A stretch of DNA of 64,000 nt from JBBQVS01 sp964250765 (GTDB lineage Bacteria > Chloroflexota > Ktedonobacteria > Ktedonobacterales > Ktedonobacteraceae), in contig CAXUHF010000007.1 in assembly GCA_964250765.1 (NCBI GenBank), positions 1 through 64,000 on the forward strand, written 5' to 3'. The notes beneath the pieces were generated by a model. The model was not told where the DNA came from, searched no databases, and worked only from the letters and a program-made list of their open reading frames with translations. The translations under genes and the position numbers were made by a program. Positions 52,979 through 62,031 of this stretch are shown here, one piece after another. How positions within the stretch are numbered: the first letter of the stretch is position 1; every line of letters begins with the position of its first letter.

Positions 52979-53055
52979 CCTGTAGGGACCGATTTATCAT
53001 GTCCTCGTTGGCATTTCGATTGCTAACAAGGACGTGATAAATCGGTCCCTACAGG
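52979..53055. repeat. Long inverted-repeat element, copy 2
   Basis: Arms 52979-53004 and 53030-53055 pair over 26 bases with one mismatch, which is a G-U in RNA. Further pairing reaches into the centre, so nearly all 77 bases fold into one hairpin. Core and ends match the element at 49082-49176. It lies between two minus-strand genes and may terminate the siroheme operon. Confidence 0.75.
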
Positions 53056-53081
53056 TGTTTCTTCTCTAACGTATGCGATAT

Positions 53082-53957
53082 CTATAATGCGATCAATTGA
53101 GGAACATTTGCATACGTATCCTCGAACCATGCAAGTGAATCGCTGAGTGCAACAACTGATCCGATCACAGTGATAGCTGGCGATTTGATCTTCACAGCTT
53201 TAGCATGCTTTGCAATTTTATCAAGCGAGTCTACGACGACACGCTGGTAGGATGTTGTACCTTGCTGTATGACTGCAGCAGGTGTGCTTGGTGCAAGAGA
53301 GTGTTGCATTAGGGATCGTGTAATACGTGGCAGAGACTTCACACCCATTAAAACAACTAATGTACCACCCGACGCTACACACATAGCTGCAGCCTCCCAG
53401 TTTACGGTGGAACCTTCAGATGCATCATCTTCGTGTCCCGTTACAACCATAACAGAGGAAGCTAGACCCCGGTGCGTCACAGGAATACCAGCCGCCGCAG
53501 GGACAGCAAAAGCAGAGCTTACGCCCGATACTATTTCAAATGCAATGTTTGCTTGTACCAGTGCTAACGCCTCTTCTCCGCCCCGTCCAAAGACAAAAGG
53601 ATCGCCACCTTTCAGGCGTACAACGGTATATCCTTGTTGTGCATAGCTCACAAGTAACGCGTTGATCTCCTCCTGTTGTACGGCATGGCGTCCCGATTCT
53701 TTGCCAACAAAGACGCGTATAGCATGCATTGGGGCTTCGTCAAGCAGATCAAGATTCACAAGACGGTCATAGATAACTACATCGGCAACCTGAAGGGCGC
53801 GTAGTCCTTTGACTGTAATCAACTCTGAATCGCCGGGACCTGCACCAACGAGAAATACTTTACCTTGTGCCGTTGTCTCTATGTCCTCACTAAACTGAGG
53901 ATGAAGCGGCTCTTTGCCGCTATTCTTGCTCACACGCTCACGCATACTGATTGACAT
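53082..53957 (-). CDS. cobA: Uroporphyrinogen-III C-methyltransferase
   Basis: A 291-residue SAM-dependent methyltransferase making precorrin-2 from uroporphyrinogen III, the first step to siroheme. The motifs VFLVGAGPGDSELITVKG, VVIYDRLV, VRLKGGDPFVFGRGGEEA and GIPVTHRG are diagnostic. The ATG at 53957 has a GAGGAG site and overlaps the preceding gene by 20 bases. It is the last gene of the sulfite reductase/siroheme operon and serves CysI's cofactor need. Confidence 0.95.
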   Translation of the reverse strand: MSISMRERVSKNSGKEPLHPQFSEDIETTAQGKVFLVGAGPGDSELITVKGLRALQVADVVIYDRLVNLDLLDEAPMHAIRVFVGKESGRHAVQQEEINALLVSYAQQGYTVVRLKGGDPFVFGRGGEEALALVQANIAFEIVSGVSSAFAVPAAAGIPVTHRGLASSVMVVTGHEDDASEGSTVNWEAAAMCVASGGTLVVLMGVKSLPRITRSLMQHSLAPSTPAAVIQQGTTSYQRVVVDSLDKIAKHAKAVKIKSPAITVIGSVVALSDSLAWFEDTYANVPQLIAL

Positions 53958-54645
53958 AGTTTTTCTTCTCCTCGAACTCAGCATTAAGTGTATTACTCGG
54001 AACAGCAACGTTATATGTCTTCAAGAGGTTTGATGTTTCCTCAACTGCCTGTTCAACGTTTCCATTTGTCAGTTGTGTCAGGATGTTGGAGACGTAGTAA
54101 TCGCCGAAAAAGTCGTCTCGCTTCGCGTATGAGACTCCGTTCTTGCGCAAATGCGCACGAGCAACAGAAGCTAAACGCAAGTAGGCACCATATGCAAAAG
54201 GAAACTGTGCCTCCAAGCTTTGACGAATGCGCTTTGCAAGACCAGGACTCGCTCCCTCTGTAGAGACCGCAATGGTTAGTTGCTCTCTACGCAGAATGGA
54301 GGGGATAATAAATGAGCAATAGCGCGGAACATCGACGATATTGACTAACTGACCGCGCTCCTTTGTTTCTTTACAAATGACATCTATCAATTTTTGATCG
54401 TTTGTTGCGGCAATCACCAGTAAAGCACCCTCTAAATCGCCGTATTCGTATGCCTTCTGCCATAACGTTACGCGTTTGTGTTCAGCCTGCAACAACAATT
54501 CATTGCAAAATTCTGGACTTAGTACTGTTACATAAGCACCACTTCCAGAAAGTGCCGAAGCTTTCTCCGCCGCGATACGGTCGCCTCCAATAACGATAGT
54601 GGAGCGGTCTCGTATGTCGAGCATAATAGGATAGTATTTTGACAT
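53938..54645 (-). CDS. Precorrin-2 dehydrogenase/siroheme synthase N-terminal domain
   Basis: A 235-residue NAD-dependent precorrin-2 dehydrogenase (Met8/CysG-N/SirC type) that oxidises precorrin-2 to sirohydrochlorin and may insert iron. It has the NAD fold with STIVIGGDRIAAEKASALSGSG, VIAATNDQKL, FIIPSILRR and EGASPGLAKRIR. A typical GGG in the first motif reads IGGDRIA, a slight variation. The ATG at 54645 follows GAGAGGTGAAG. The ferrochelatase could be here or elsewhere. Confidence 0.92.
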   Translation of the reverse strand: MSKYYPIMLDIRDRSTIVIGGDRIAAEKASALSGSGAYVTVLSPEFCNELLLQAEHKRVTLWQKAYEYGDLEGALLVIAATNDQKLIDVICKETKERGQLVNIVDVPRYCSFIIPSILRREQLTIAVSTEGASPGLAKRIRQSLEAQFPFAYGAYLRLASVARAHLRKNGVSYAKRDDFFGDYYVSNILTQLTNGNVEQAVEETSNLLKTYNVAVPSNTLNAEFEEKKNYVNQYA

Positions 54646-54714
54646 GTTGTCTTCACCTCTCGACATGTATTCCTCGCTTTCCAAGCAAGAAGTTCATTAC
54701 TTCTCCTCCTACTC

Positions 54715-56466
54715 CTATTGATAAACTTCTTGTTGCTGTACTTCGGTTTTGGCATGTAAGTAGTCAAGACCAACACGGTAACAGAAGTCACCAAATGCTT
54801 CATTCTGCTTACGCTCATCGCGCCAAATAGCGAGCAATGGACGTATGGTGGTTACCAGCTTATCCAGGTGCACTGAGGGCGCATACAAAGCATTCATACG
54901 TGTATTGACGAGATCACCACCGACGTAGATGTTGTAGACATCTTTCGTGCGTCCAACAATGCCAATATCGCCCATAGCAGGACGCGCACAACCGTTTGGA
55001 CAGCCAGTCATACGCACACTCAAGGGCTCATCACCGAGTCCTAATGTTTGTAGGTCTGTCTCTATTTGCCGTATCAACGTTGGTAGTACACGCTCAGCTT
55101 CGGCAAGTGCTTGTCCGCAAGTAGGTAAAGCAGGGCAGGCCATTGCGAAACGGCGCGTACCAACATCCGCAGGGTTGGTAGGAATATTGTAGGAGGCAAG
55201 TGCATGAGCTAATGGTTCGCGCTGTTCGCTCTGTATATCGGTTAGTAAGATATTTTGTTGTGCAGTGAGACGAACACAAGGAGCAAACTCTTGTATCACA
55301 TTGCGTAACCCTGTTCGCATGCTAATATCACTGGTATCCTTAATGCGTCCGTTTTCAACATAGATACCGAGTGCCCATAAGCCATCCCCTTGCTCATGCC
55401 AGCCAAGATGGTCTTGTGCATCATGCCATATTACCTCGCGTGGATCTTGCACGCTACGACCCAGCCGACTCTCTACTTCAGTACGGAACCACGGAATACC
55501 TCGTTCTTCGACGACATATTTCATACGTGCATGCTTGCGGTTCTGGCGATCACCATAGTCGCGCTGTACCGTAACAATCGTCTCTACAATTTCTAGCACC
55601 TCGTCAGGCGTAGCGAAACAGAGTGGCAGTGCTAGCAGAGGATGTGTTTCAGTTTTACCATGCGTCATACCCATGCCACCACCAATAAGGACAGTGAAGC
55701 CTTCGAGTGCTTCGTCTTTAAGCGTTGCGACAAGCCCGATATCTTGTGTGTACACATCAATGCAGTTGTCGCCAGGATAGGCAACCCCTATTTTGAATTT
55801 ACGTGGAAGATATGTTTTGCCGTAAATAGGTTCGACATCTTCATCTTCGGCGTGCTTGATTGTATCAACCTGCTCACCATCAATCCAGATTTCGTGATAG
55901 GCATGGCTATGTGGCGCGAGATGAAGGGCGATACGGTTCGCAATCTCTTGTACCTGTGCTTGCGCTCGGCTGGTTACAGGAGCGGGACAGGCCATGACGT
56001 TGCGGTTCACATCGCCACACGCTGCCAACGTCGATAAAAGACTTTTATTGATATCATGAATGGTTGGACGCAAGTCGCCTTTGAGTACGCCATGCAATTG
56101 AAAGGATTGTCGAGTGGTGATACGCAGTGTCCCATTTGCATATTGTCCTGCGATGGTATCTTCCGCGAGGTATTGTTCAGCAGTCAAAGTGCCACCGGGT
56201 ATGCGCGAACGCACCATGAAGCTGTACTCTTTTTCCTCACCGCTTGCTTTCCGTACCTGACGCGCATCACGATTTTCTTGCTGATAGGTGCCGTGGAACT
56301 TGAGGAGTTGCACATCGTCTGCCCCAAAGTGGCTTCCTCCTTGTTCCAGTTCTTCGACAATCTGTCCACGCAAATAATCGCTCTCGATTTTAATACGTTC
56401 AACCTTGCTTCCAACACCCGCACCTAAATGTGTAAGTGAGTTCGTTTTCTTTTCGTCGTCAGGCAT
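54715..56466 (-). CDS. cysI: Assimilatory sulfite reductase hemoprotein subunit
   Basis: A 583-residue siroheme/4Fe-4S enzyme reducing sulfite to sulfide for cysteine synthesis. It matches CysI: ERIKIESDYLRGQI, LLKFHGTYQQENRD, GTLRITTRQSFQLHG, LAACGDVNRNVM and YHEIWIDGEQ. The four cluster cysteines are in ACPALPTC and GCPNGCARP in the C-terminal third. The start at 56466 (MPDDEKK) has a GGAAGG site; upstream in-frame codons would lie in the T-box terminator. No flavoprotein CysJ is adjacent, so ferredoxin may donate electrons. Leader RNAs control it. Confidence 0.92.
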   Translation of the reverse strand: MPDDEKKTNSLTHLGAGVGSKVERIKIESDYLRGQIVEELEQGGSHFGADDVQLLKFHGTYQQENRDARQVRKASGEEKEYSFMVRSRIPGGTLTAEQYLAEDTIAGQYANGTLRITTRQSFQLHGVLKGDLRPTIHDINKSLLSTLAACGDVNRNVMACPAPVTSRAQAQVQEIANRIALHLAPHSHAYHEIWIDGEQVDTIKHAEDEDVEPIYGKTYLPRKFKIGVAYPGDNCIDVYTQDIGLVATLKDEALEGFTVLIGGGMGMTHGKTETHPLLALPLCFATPDEVLEIVETIVTVQRDYGDRQNRKHARMKYVVEERGIPWFRTEVESRLGRSVQDPREVIWHDAQDHLGWHEQGDGLWALGIYVENGRIKDTSDISMRTGLRNVIQEFAPCVRLTAQQNILLTDIQSEQREPLAHALASYNIPTNPADVGTRRFAMACPALPTCGQALAEAERVLPTLIRQIETDLQTLGLGDEPLSVRMTGCPNGCARPAMGDIGIVGRTKDVYNIYVGGDLVNTRMNALYAPSVHLDKLVTTIRPLLAIWRDERKQNEAFGDFCYRVGLDYLHAKTEVQQQEVYQ

Positions 56467-56507
56467 GCATGTGTTCCTTCCTGAAGCCCATTTTCGAGAA
56501 AATGAGC

Positions 56508-56815
56508 AAAAAAAACCCTCGTCCCCCCTAACAGGGGCGAGGAATATTCGCGGTACCACCCTGGTTTATTGACACCTCACAGTGTCAACCTTGATGAGTC
56601 GAGGCACGTTTTATTGGCGTGTCCAACTCTGGCCTCTAACGGGGCCTATCGGCTTGGTCTACAAACCTGAACGGTTCTTCAACCTGCAACTCGGAGGTGC
56701 ATTCAGTCTGGAAGCGACGTTGGCATCTCATCAGCACCAACTTTCTGTAGCCGCAAGCCACACGTACTCGTCCTCTTCACTGTCGTTATTTGTGTACATT
56801 ATTTGCACCAGAAAT
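56508..56815 (-). promoter_or_regulatory. T-box riboswitch, specifier UGC (Cys), with terminator
   Basis: On the minus strand the T-box sequence AGGGTGGTACCGCG lies at 56562-56549, followed by a strong GC-rich hairpin with a T-run (56545-56510). Upstream is stem I with AGTA, the GTTGGTG apical part and the specifier flank TGAA-TGC-ACCTC; the specifier TGC is at 56701-56699. Uncharged tRNA-Cys should stabilise the antiterminator. The variable T-box base is U, which would pair with A73, whereas tRNA-Cys normally has U73. Confidence 0.9.
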
Positions 56816-56824
56816 AGTAGCAAT

Positions 56825-56986
56825 AAAAAAACCCTTCATCTTGTTGATGAGGGGCGGTAGCGCTTTGCTATTCCCTCATCTTGCGAAATAAAAATATTTC
56901 GCCGGAATTGGCACCCTTCCTGCACTGTACAGATGGGTTGCCGGGTTTCATCGGGCCGTTTCCCTCCACCCTTCGCGATGAGAGCA
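56825..56986 (-). promoter_or_regulatory. SAM-I (S-box) riboswitch with terminator
   Basis: On the minus strand the aptamer runs from CTCTCATC at 56986 to GATGAGGG at 56873, which pair as P1. Between lie GGGTGGAGGGA, GGCCCGATGAAACCCGGCAACC (cores GGCCCGATGAAACC and CGGCAACC) and AGGTGCCAA-like AGGGTGCCAATTCC, the S-box hallmarks. A hairpin with seven Ts follows (56854-56825). SAM should favour termination. It precedes the T-box with about 10 bases between. Confidence 0.93.
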
Positions 56987-57112
56987 GTTATTACTGCTGC
57001 TATGCAATTGTAAAGTGCTTTTGCTTTGTTAGTAAGTAGTATACTTACCTCTATCAGCTTTGTCAAGTTTTATGAAAAATCAAAGCTCCCTCACATGAGT
57101 CTGAAAGGAACA

Positions 57113-57370
57113 ATGAAAATATATGGCTACGACATCTAAAGGCACACTGGACGCGAAAACCGTACTCTATATGAAGGCTATACAAGCGTTCGTCCCTTCT
57201 CCCAATACGAACGAGAGCATCCTGATGATGCCCTCAAATATGTTGCCTTGACGCAACCAGTCTGGTCAATGCTTATGTGGGAGCAGTATCATCCCGGCGA
57301 GAAGATGGTCGAAACCAATTTGCTGTACTGGAAATATAAAGTGGATACCCTCACACTCCCTAAGTTCTAA
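57113..57370 (+). pseudogene. Small hypothetical gene with in-frame TAA
   Basis: From an ATG at 57113 with AAAGGA before it, one frame reads MKIYGYDI, then TAA (57137-57139), then RHTGRENRTLYEGYTSV and on to LTLPKF and a stop at 57368. The post-stop reading is coherent protein of 76 codons. A CAA to TAA change would explain it. Upstream strand is divergent from the sulfite operon. I recognise no family; function lost or start elsewhere. Confidence 0.5.
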
Positions 57371-57466
57371 GAGAAACACTAAGTGCCCTTTAAAATTGTG
57401 CTACACTGAGAGCAGCTTTCCTTGCTTTGCCACATTCGTAGTCAGTAAAGAAATGAGGATTACACA

Positions 57467-58870
57467 ATGCAACGACGCGTGCTGCTCCTTCTGGCATTAC
57501 TCACACTTGTAAGCGGTTTTGCAGTAGCTTCTGATAGCACGGCTTATGCAACTACCACAAGAAGTTGTATTGTTCCAGGCAAAACAAATACACTTACGGG
57601 AGCACTTCAAGGTGCCAACTACACGATTGCGGTTCCGTCGAACTGGAATGGCACACTCGCTCTCTATAGTCATGGCTATGTATTTTCTACACAACCACTA
57701 CTTAAACCTGCTCCTGATGCAAGCGACTCTGCAAGTGGTGCGGCTCTTTTAAGCAAAGGTTATGCACTTGCTGGTTCGTCGTACAGTCAAAATGGGTGGG
57801 CAATTCAGCAAGCATTTCATGACCAGATAGCATTACTGAACTATTTTGATGCGACGTGTGGACATCCAACCCGTACCGTTGCTTGGGGTGACTCACTGGG
57901 TGGCATCATTACAGCGGGAATTGTTCAGTTGTATCCTGAACGTTTCACAGGAGCCTTACCTATGTGTGGCGTAGTTGCTGGCGGCATTGGAACGTGGAAT
58001 CAAGCACTTGATAGCTCCTTTGCATTCAACGTCCTTCTCGCTCAAAGCAAACTCTCAGTTGTTCATATCACTAACCCAAACGACAGCTTTAAGCAGGCCG
58101 AAGCCATTCTGCAAGCAGCGCAAAAATCTGCTCAGAGCCGTGCACGTATTTCTCTTGTCGCGGCATTAGGAGACATTCCAGGCTGGTTTGATCCAAAATC
58201 TCCTGAACCTGCTTCAAGCAACTACATTACTCAAGAGCAGAACCAATATAACTGGGAAAATCAAGTTGACTTTCCATTTGCCTTTGGTGCCCGCGCAGAA
58301 CTTGAAAATCGCGCTAGCGGTAATCCATCGTGGAACGTTGGAGTCGATTATAGTAAGCAACTCAGCCTTTCGACAAGTAATGCCGAAGTCAAAGCATTGT
58401 ACAAGCAAGCTGGACTCAACCTGGATACAGACTTAAATGCGCTTGCGAAAGCACCACGCATTTCAGCAGACCCAGAGGCTATACAGTACCTGAACAAGTA
58501 CGTTACATTCAATGGCGACCTAGATGTGCCAGTACTGACGCTACATACGACTGGTGATGGCCTTGTGGTCAATCAGGATGAGCAAGCCTACAAGAGCGTC
58601 GTGAATGCACACGGAGATGCAGGCATGTTGCGTCAAACCTTCGTACATCGTGCTGGGCACTGTGCATTCACTCCTGCCGAGAAACTGACTGCGTTTGGCA
58701 CACTTATTCAGCGTCTCGATACTGGAAAATGGGGATCGATAAATCCAACCCTACTTAACAAAGAGGCGGCCTCTTTGGGCACTACGTTAAATCCAGCATC
58801 ACCAGCATTTCTTGCTTACACACCAACACCGTTCTTACGTCCATATGCTGTACGTAATGAGTGTTGTTAA
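57467..58870 (+). CDS. Secreted alpha/beta hydrolase
   Basis: A 467-residue exported protein with a signal peptide (about 1-28, ending near STAYAT). The fold shows LALYSHGYV, the nucleophile elbow WGDSLGG (near 140), an acid in LHTTGDGLV and the His in VHRAGHCAF (near 400). This is an alpha/beta-hydrolase with a late cap region, possibly an esterase or peptidase on polymers; substrate unknown. ATG with a GAGGATT-type weak site. Confidence 0.85.
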   Translation: MQRRVLLLLALLTLVSGFAVASDSTAYATTTRSCIVPGKTNTLTGALQGANYTIAVPSNWNGTLALYSHGYVFSTQPLLKPAPDASDSASGAALLSKGYALAGSSYSQNGWAIQQAFHDQIALLNYFDATCGHPTRTVAWGDSLGGIITAGIVQLYPERFTGALPMCGVVAGGIGTWNQALDSSFAFNVLLAQSKLSVVHITNPNDSFKQAEAILQAAQKSAQSRARISLVAALGDIPGWFDPKSPEPASSNYITQEQNQYNWENQVDFPFAFGARAELENRASGNPSWNVGVDYSKQLSLSTSNAEVKALYKQAGLNLDTDLNALAKAPRISADPEAIQYLNKYVTFNGDLDVPVLTLHTTGDGLVVNQDEQAYKSVVNAHGDAGMLRQTFVHRAGHCAFTPAEKLTAFGTLIQRLDTGKWGSINPTLLNKEAASLGTTLNPASPAFLAYTPTPFLRPYAVRNECC

Positions 58871-58888
58871 AGTGTAATCTAACGAGTA

Positions 58889-58931
58889 TATGTCTTTAAT
58901 GAGTTGGCAAAGTCATCTCATTAAAGACATA
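58889..58931. terminator. 15-bp hairpin between convergent genes
   Basis: Arms 58889-58903 and 58917-58931 pair perfectly with a 13-base loop. It lies 18 bases after the hydrolase stop and 28 bases before the convergent DUF6671 stop; likely bidirectional. Confidence 0.75.
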
Positions 58932-58959
58932 AAGGACCATCGACAGAATAATAACAGTT

Positions 58960-59835
58960 TCAGGGGTTACAAAGGGAACACTGGGCAGCAGGTGCGTTGC
59001 GTAAGCCGTCAGGACGTGGTGCATGTTCTTGATAAGAACACAATGGACAACCATATATGAGTTCGCTCATAAGACTAGTTGCTTCTCCACACCACTCACA
59101 GGGAAGGCCACGCACACTATCTACAATACCCCAACCAGGCATACTACAATGAGGACAAAGCTGTAAAAGACGTTCTGCTAAACGTTCTGCCAGGCGAGCA
59201 ATGACCCGTTGTCGTGTAGGGTTCATATGAGCACGCAGGTCTGTTTCAATGAGCGCGAGACCATCAGATGCCAATGCTACACTATGCTTTATAGCTTGTT
59301 CAAGTACCTCGATATCGGTTATGCCCTTTACTATGTGTTCAAACATGATTTTCCCATGAGGTCGCACAATCAGGCCGTGAGATGGAAATTGTGCACGTGC
59401 CAGAAATGATGTCAATTCGTCGATTGAATGTGCTGTACATTGTACTGCAACAGCATCCTCACTCACCAGAACTTCCTGTATTTGTATGCCACGCTCGTCA
59501 TCTACGAAGAGCAACAACTCCGTATCCGCGATCAGCATTGGCATTTCAGGATGCGGTCCGAAGCTCCCCTCATTTGCTAATCCAAGTGGAAGCTTACTAA
59601 GATGCATACCCAGACGCGCTTTTTGAAGTACAACCTCTGCTGGGGAACCTTGCCGAGGAATCTCTCCCGTAAAGGTTCCCAAAAGATCGGTATCGATCAC
59701 GTCTGGTACGCAAATAGACATGTTGAGTACTTCACGTAAGGGAGGTGCTATTTGCCGCTCCTTTCCATGCTTTGTAGCAAGTGCAACGATACGACCTGCA
59801 TATGGATGCACATCAGGACTCTTCTCCTGTACCAT
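58960..59835 (-). CDS. DUF6671 family zinc-binding protein
   Basis: A 291-residue protein matching DUF6671: AGRIVALATKHGKERQIAPPL near the start (in part ATKHGKERQIAPPL), IPRQGSPAEVVLQKAR, NEGSFGPHP and the C-terminal Cys pairs CPHCSMPGWG, CEWCG, CPLCSYQEH and CSLCNP. The C-terminal third probably binds two zinc ions. Function unknown. AAGGAGC site before the ATG. The adjacent 178-residue gene on the same strand is 24 bases away. Confidence 0.88.
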   Translation of the reverse strand: MVQEKSPDVHPYAGRIVALATKHGKERQIAPPLREVLNMSICVPDVIDTDLLGTFTGEIPRQGSPAEVVLQKARLGMHLSKLPLGLANEGSFGPHPEMPMLIADTELLLFVDDERGIQIQEVLVSEDAVAVQCTAHSIDELTSFLARAQFPSHGLIVRPHGKIMFEHIVKGITDIEVLEQAIKHSVALASDGLALIETDLRAHMNPTRQRVIARLAERLAERLLQLCPHCSMPGWGIVDSVRGLPCEWCGEATSLMSELIYGCPLCSYQEHAPRPDGLRNAPAAQCSLCNP

Positions 59836-59858
59836 GCACTTGCTCCTTGTCGATGTAG

Positions 59859-60395
59859 TTAGCGGAATAACGGACGAATATACTCAAGATGGTTGGCTAG
59901 TTCGAGTTCATAAAAAGGTACTACACGCTCAACTCCAGGAGAAGAGGTACGAAGCACCAGTTTTCTCGCTCCCTCAATGCTTTCCAACAAGGCTAGATGC
60001 TCAGGATAGTGAAATCTAAACACAAGTTGATACTTCCGACTCCCCCCCGTTTCTGAAATCACGTCAGGCTTAATGATACTTAGAAGCAAAAAGCTCTCGC
60101 ACACACTACGATTCCTTGTGAGAAATGAACACCATGTAGGCCAGATATCTAATGGAGTGTCCGCTAAGTCGAACAAGCCACTACCGTGAAGATATGCTTC
60201 TGTTGTACGAGTAATAGATGGCACAGGATCAAGACTATAAGCCTGAAAAGCAAGTGCTCTCTGTCGTAAGCCTGTGATTTGCTCGCACCAAAAGTCGTTC
60301 AGGATTGTTTGACCCACCGCAAAATTGCTGAGAATATAAAGTGTTGATGCTTCTTGTATGTTCGCGTGCTCAAGAACAGGGAAAGAGTTTTGCAT
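59859..60395 (-). CDS. Hypothetical protein
   Basis: A 178-residue soluble protein with no recognisable family, signal or membrane helix. Features: FWCEQITGLRQRALAF (near 36-51), WPTWCSFLTRNRSVCESFLL and HYPEHLALLESIEGARKL. The ATG at 60395 follows AAGGGAAC. It is just upstream of DUF6671 and downstream of isocitrate dehydrogenase on the same strand, so it may belong to one transcript with DUF6671. Confidence 0.6.
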   Translation of the reverse strand: MQNSFPVLEHANIQEASTLYILSNFAVGQTILNDFWCEQITGLRQRALAFQAYSLDPVPSITRTTEAYLHGSGLFDLADTPLDIWPTWCSFLTRNRSVCESFLLLSIIKPDVISETGGSRKYQLVFRFHYPEHLALLESIEGARKLVLRTSSPGVERVVPFYELELANHLEYIRPLFR

Positions 60396-60452
60396 ACATG
60401 TTCCCTTCATTAACAACTAGTAGTCTCTCGTTAACCACCGACAATATCGTCC

Positions 60453-61913
60453 CTATCGAGTTTCATCCTCGCCTTGAGCACGTGTAAAGCCAGCCGCACC
60501 ATCAAACTCTGGAAGCTTCTCAACATGCATCCAACGATAGTGCGCTCCCACGCGTGTCAACAATGCAAGAATGGTTTCATCTGTCACAGTACCGCTTGCA
60601 TCGTTCAGTACAAAGCGACAACGCCAGTGATTCACGCAGTCGGTCATTGCCCCTGTTAGTGGATACACCTTCGTGCCACGATTAGAAATCATTTTGAGAT
60701 GGACAGGTAGACCTGATACGAGTTCTTCCAAATGCGTACCTAATTCTTCAGGTGTCGCATTGGCTTCAACAAAAATATCTACACCACTCTCACGACGCTG
60801 TTTCACTTCAACGGATTCTTGTTCCTTTGTTAGTGTAGGAACAGTATATGGCTTATAGGGACGGATGTTGACGTACGAAGAGCGTCTCCCTATGTTTTGA
60901 ATAATGGCATCAGTGTAGGCACTTGTCGAAGTTGCCTTTTTATCTCCTGCGATATCGCGCGTCTTGACGCCGGATTCAAGCGTGACAAACACGGCTTGCT
61001 CGATGTTCGTTGCCTCATCCAGAAAACCAAGGAAACGCAACATCATCGCTCCCGTAAGAATAAGCGCGGTTGGATTAATGACATTCTTTCCAGCATACTT
61101 TGGTGCGGAACCATGTACAGCCTCAAAAATAGCGACCTCGCTACCTAAATTAGCAGAAGGTGCAAAACCTAGACCGCCGATGAGTCCAGAGGTAAGGTCA
61201 CTCAGAATATCTCCATTCATGTTTGTGGTGACAAGTACCTCAAACTGCTCTGGACGACGCACCAGTTGATGTGCACAGTTATCGACAATGATGTGTTGAG
61301 CCTCGATATCGGGATATTCTTTGGCAACATTCTCAAAGGTGCGCTTTAACATTCCCTCGGTCAGCTTCATAATATTGGACTTGGTAACGCAATGAACGCG
61401 CTTACGGCCTTCCGCTCGTGCAAGTTCAAACGCAAGACGAGAAATTTTTTCACAGCCTTTATGCGAAATTAATTTCAAACACTGCGCAACATCTGGCGTC
61501 TGCATGTGTTCAATGCCAGCATAGAGGTCCTCGACGTTCTCGCGTACCACCACAAGGTCTATTCCCCGTCCACTAAATGGCGTGGGTACACCAGGGAACT
61601 CACGAACGGGGCGGATGTTGCCGTAGGTTTCAAAGAGCTTGCGTAGCGTCACATTGGCACTCTTCTCACCAAACCCGACAGGTGTTTCCAGAGGTCCCTT
61701 CAAGACAATACGTGTCTTTGAAATAGAGTCGATGGTGTCTTTTGGTACACCGGAGGCTATACCGCGTTTAAAAACATTCATGCCAGCTTCGCGCTCTTCC
61801 CAGTCAATAGGCACGCCCGTCGCCTCAATAACACGTTGGGTAGCCCGTACAACTTCGGGACCGATGCCATCACCTGGAATGAGCGTAACAGTCTTACGCG
61901 ACGTATGATTCAT
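60453..61913 (-). CDS. Isocitrate dehydrogenase, long Thermus-type
   Basis: A 486-residue beta-decarboxylating dehydrogenase converting isocitrate to 2-oxoglutarate in the TCA cycle. It has IPGDGIGPEVV near residue 12, the substrate motif EKSANVTLRKLFETYGNIRP (in part SANVTLRKLF), TNMNGDILSDLTSGLIGGLG (in part NMNGDILSDLTSGL) and GSAPKYAGKNVINP. A C-terminal extra domain of about 140 residues matches the long isocitrate dehydrogenases of Thermus-type. Cofactor (NAD or NADP) not decided by eye. AAGAGGAG site. Confidence 0.9.
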   Translation of the reverse strand: MNHTSRKTVTLIPGDGIGPEVVRATQRVIEATGVPIDWEEREAGMNVFKRGIASGVPKDTIDSISKTRIVLKGPLETPVGFGEKSANVTLRKLFETYGNIRPVREFPGVPTPFSGRGIDLVVVRENVEDLYAGIEHMQTPDVAQCLKLISHKGCEKISRLAFELARAEGRKRVHCVTKSNIMKLTEGMLKRTFENVAKEYPDIEAQHIIVDNCAHQLVRRPEQFEVLVTTNMNGDILSDLTSGLIGGLGFAPSANLGSEVAIFEAVHGSAPKYAGKNVINPTALILTGAMMLRFLGFLDEATNIEQAVFVTLESGVKTRDIAGDKKATSTSAYTDAIIQNIGRRSSYVNIRPYKPYTVPTLTKEQESVEVKQRRESGVDIFVEANATPEELGTHLEELVSGLPVHLKMISNRGTKVYPLTGAMTDCVNHWRCRFVLNDASGTVTDETILALLTRVGAHYRWMHVEKLPEFDGAAGFTRAQGEDETR

Positions 61914-62031
61914 TGAGAGAACTCCTCTTATAACAACGACATATTTGTTACGAACATTATAACATGAAATACATGTCGCATGTCAAGAGGAGATAGCTAG
62001 GATGGGGTGGAAGGAGTGAGGCTGTCATCAA

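Noticed and set aside
56467..56559. Longer N-terminus for CysI starting at 56559
   Set aside because: It would translate the T-box antiterminator and terminator; the start at 56466 has a ribosome site and fits the family.
57137..57139. Second recoded codon in the small broken gene
   Set aside because: The stop is TAA, which is not used for selenocysteine or pyrrolysine; mutation is the simpler explanation.
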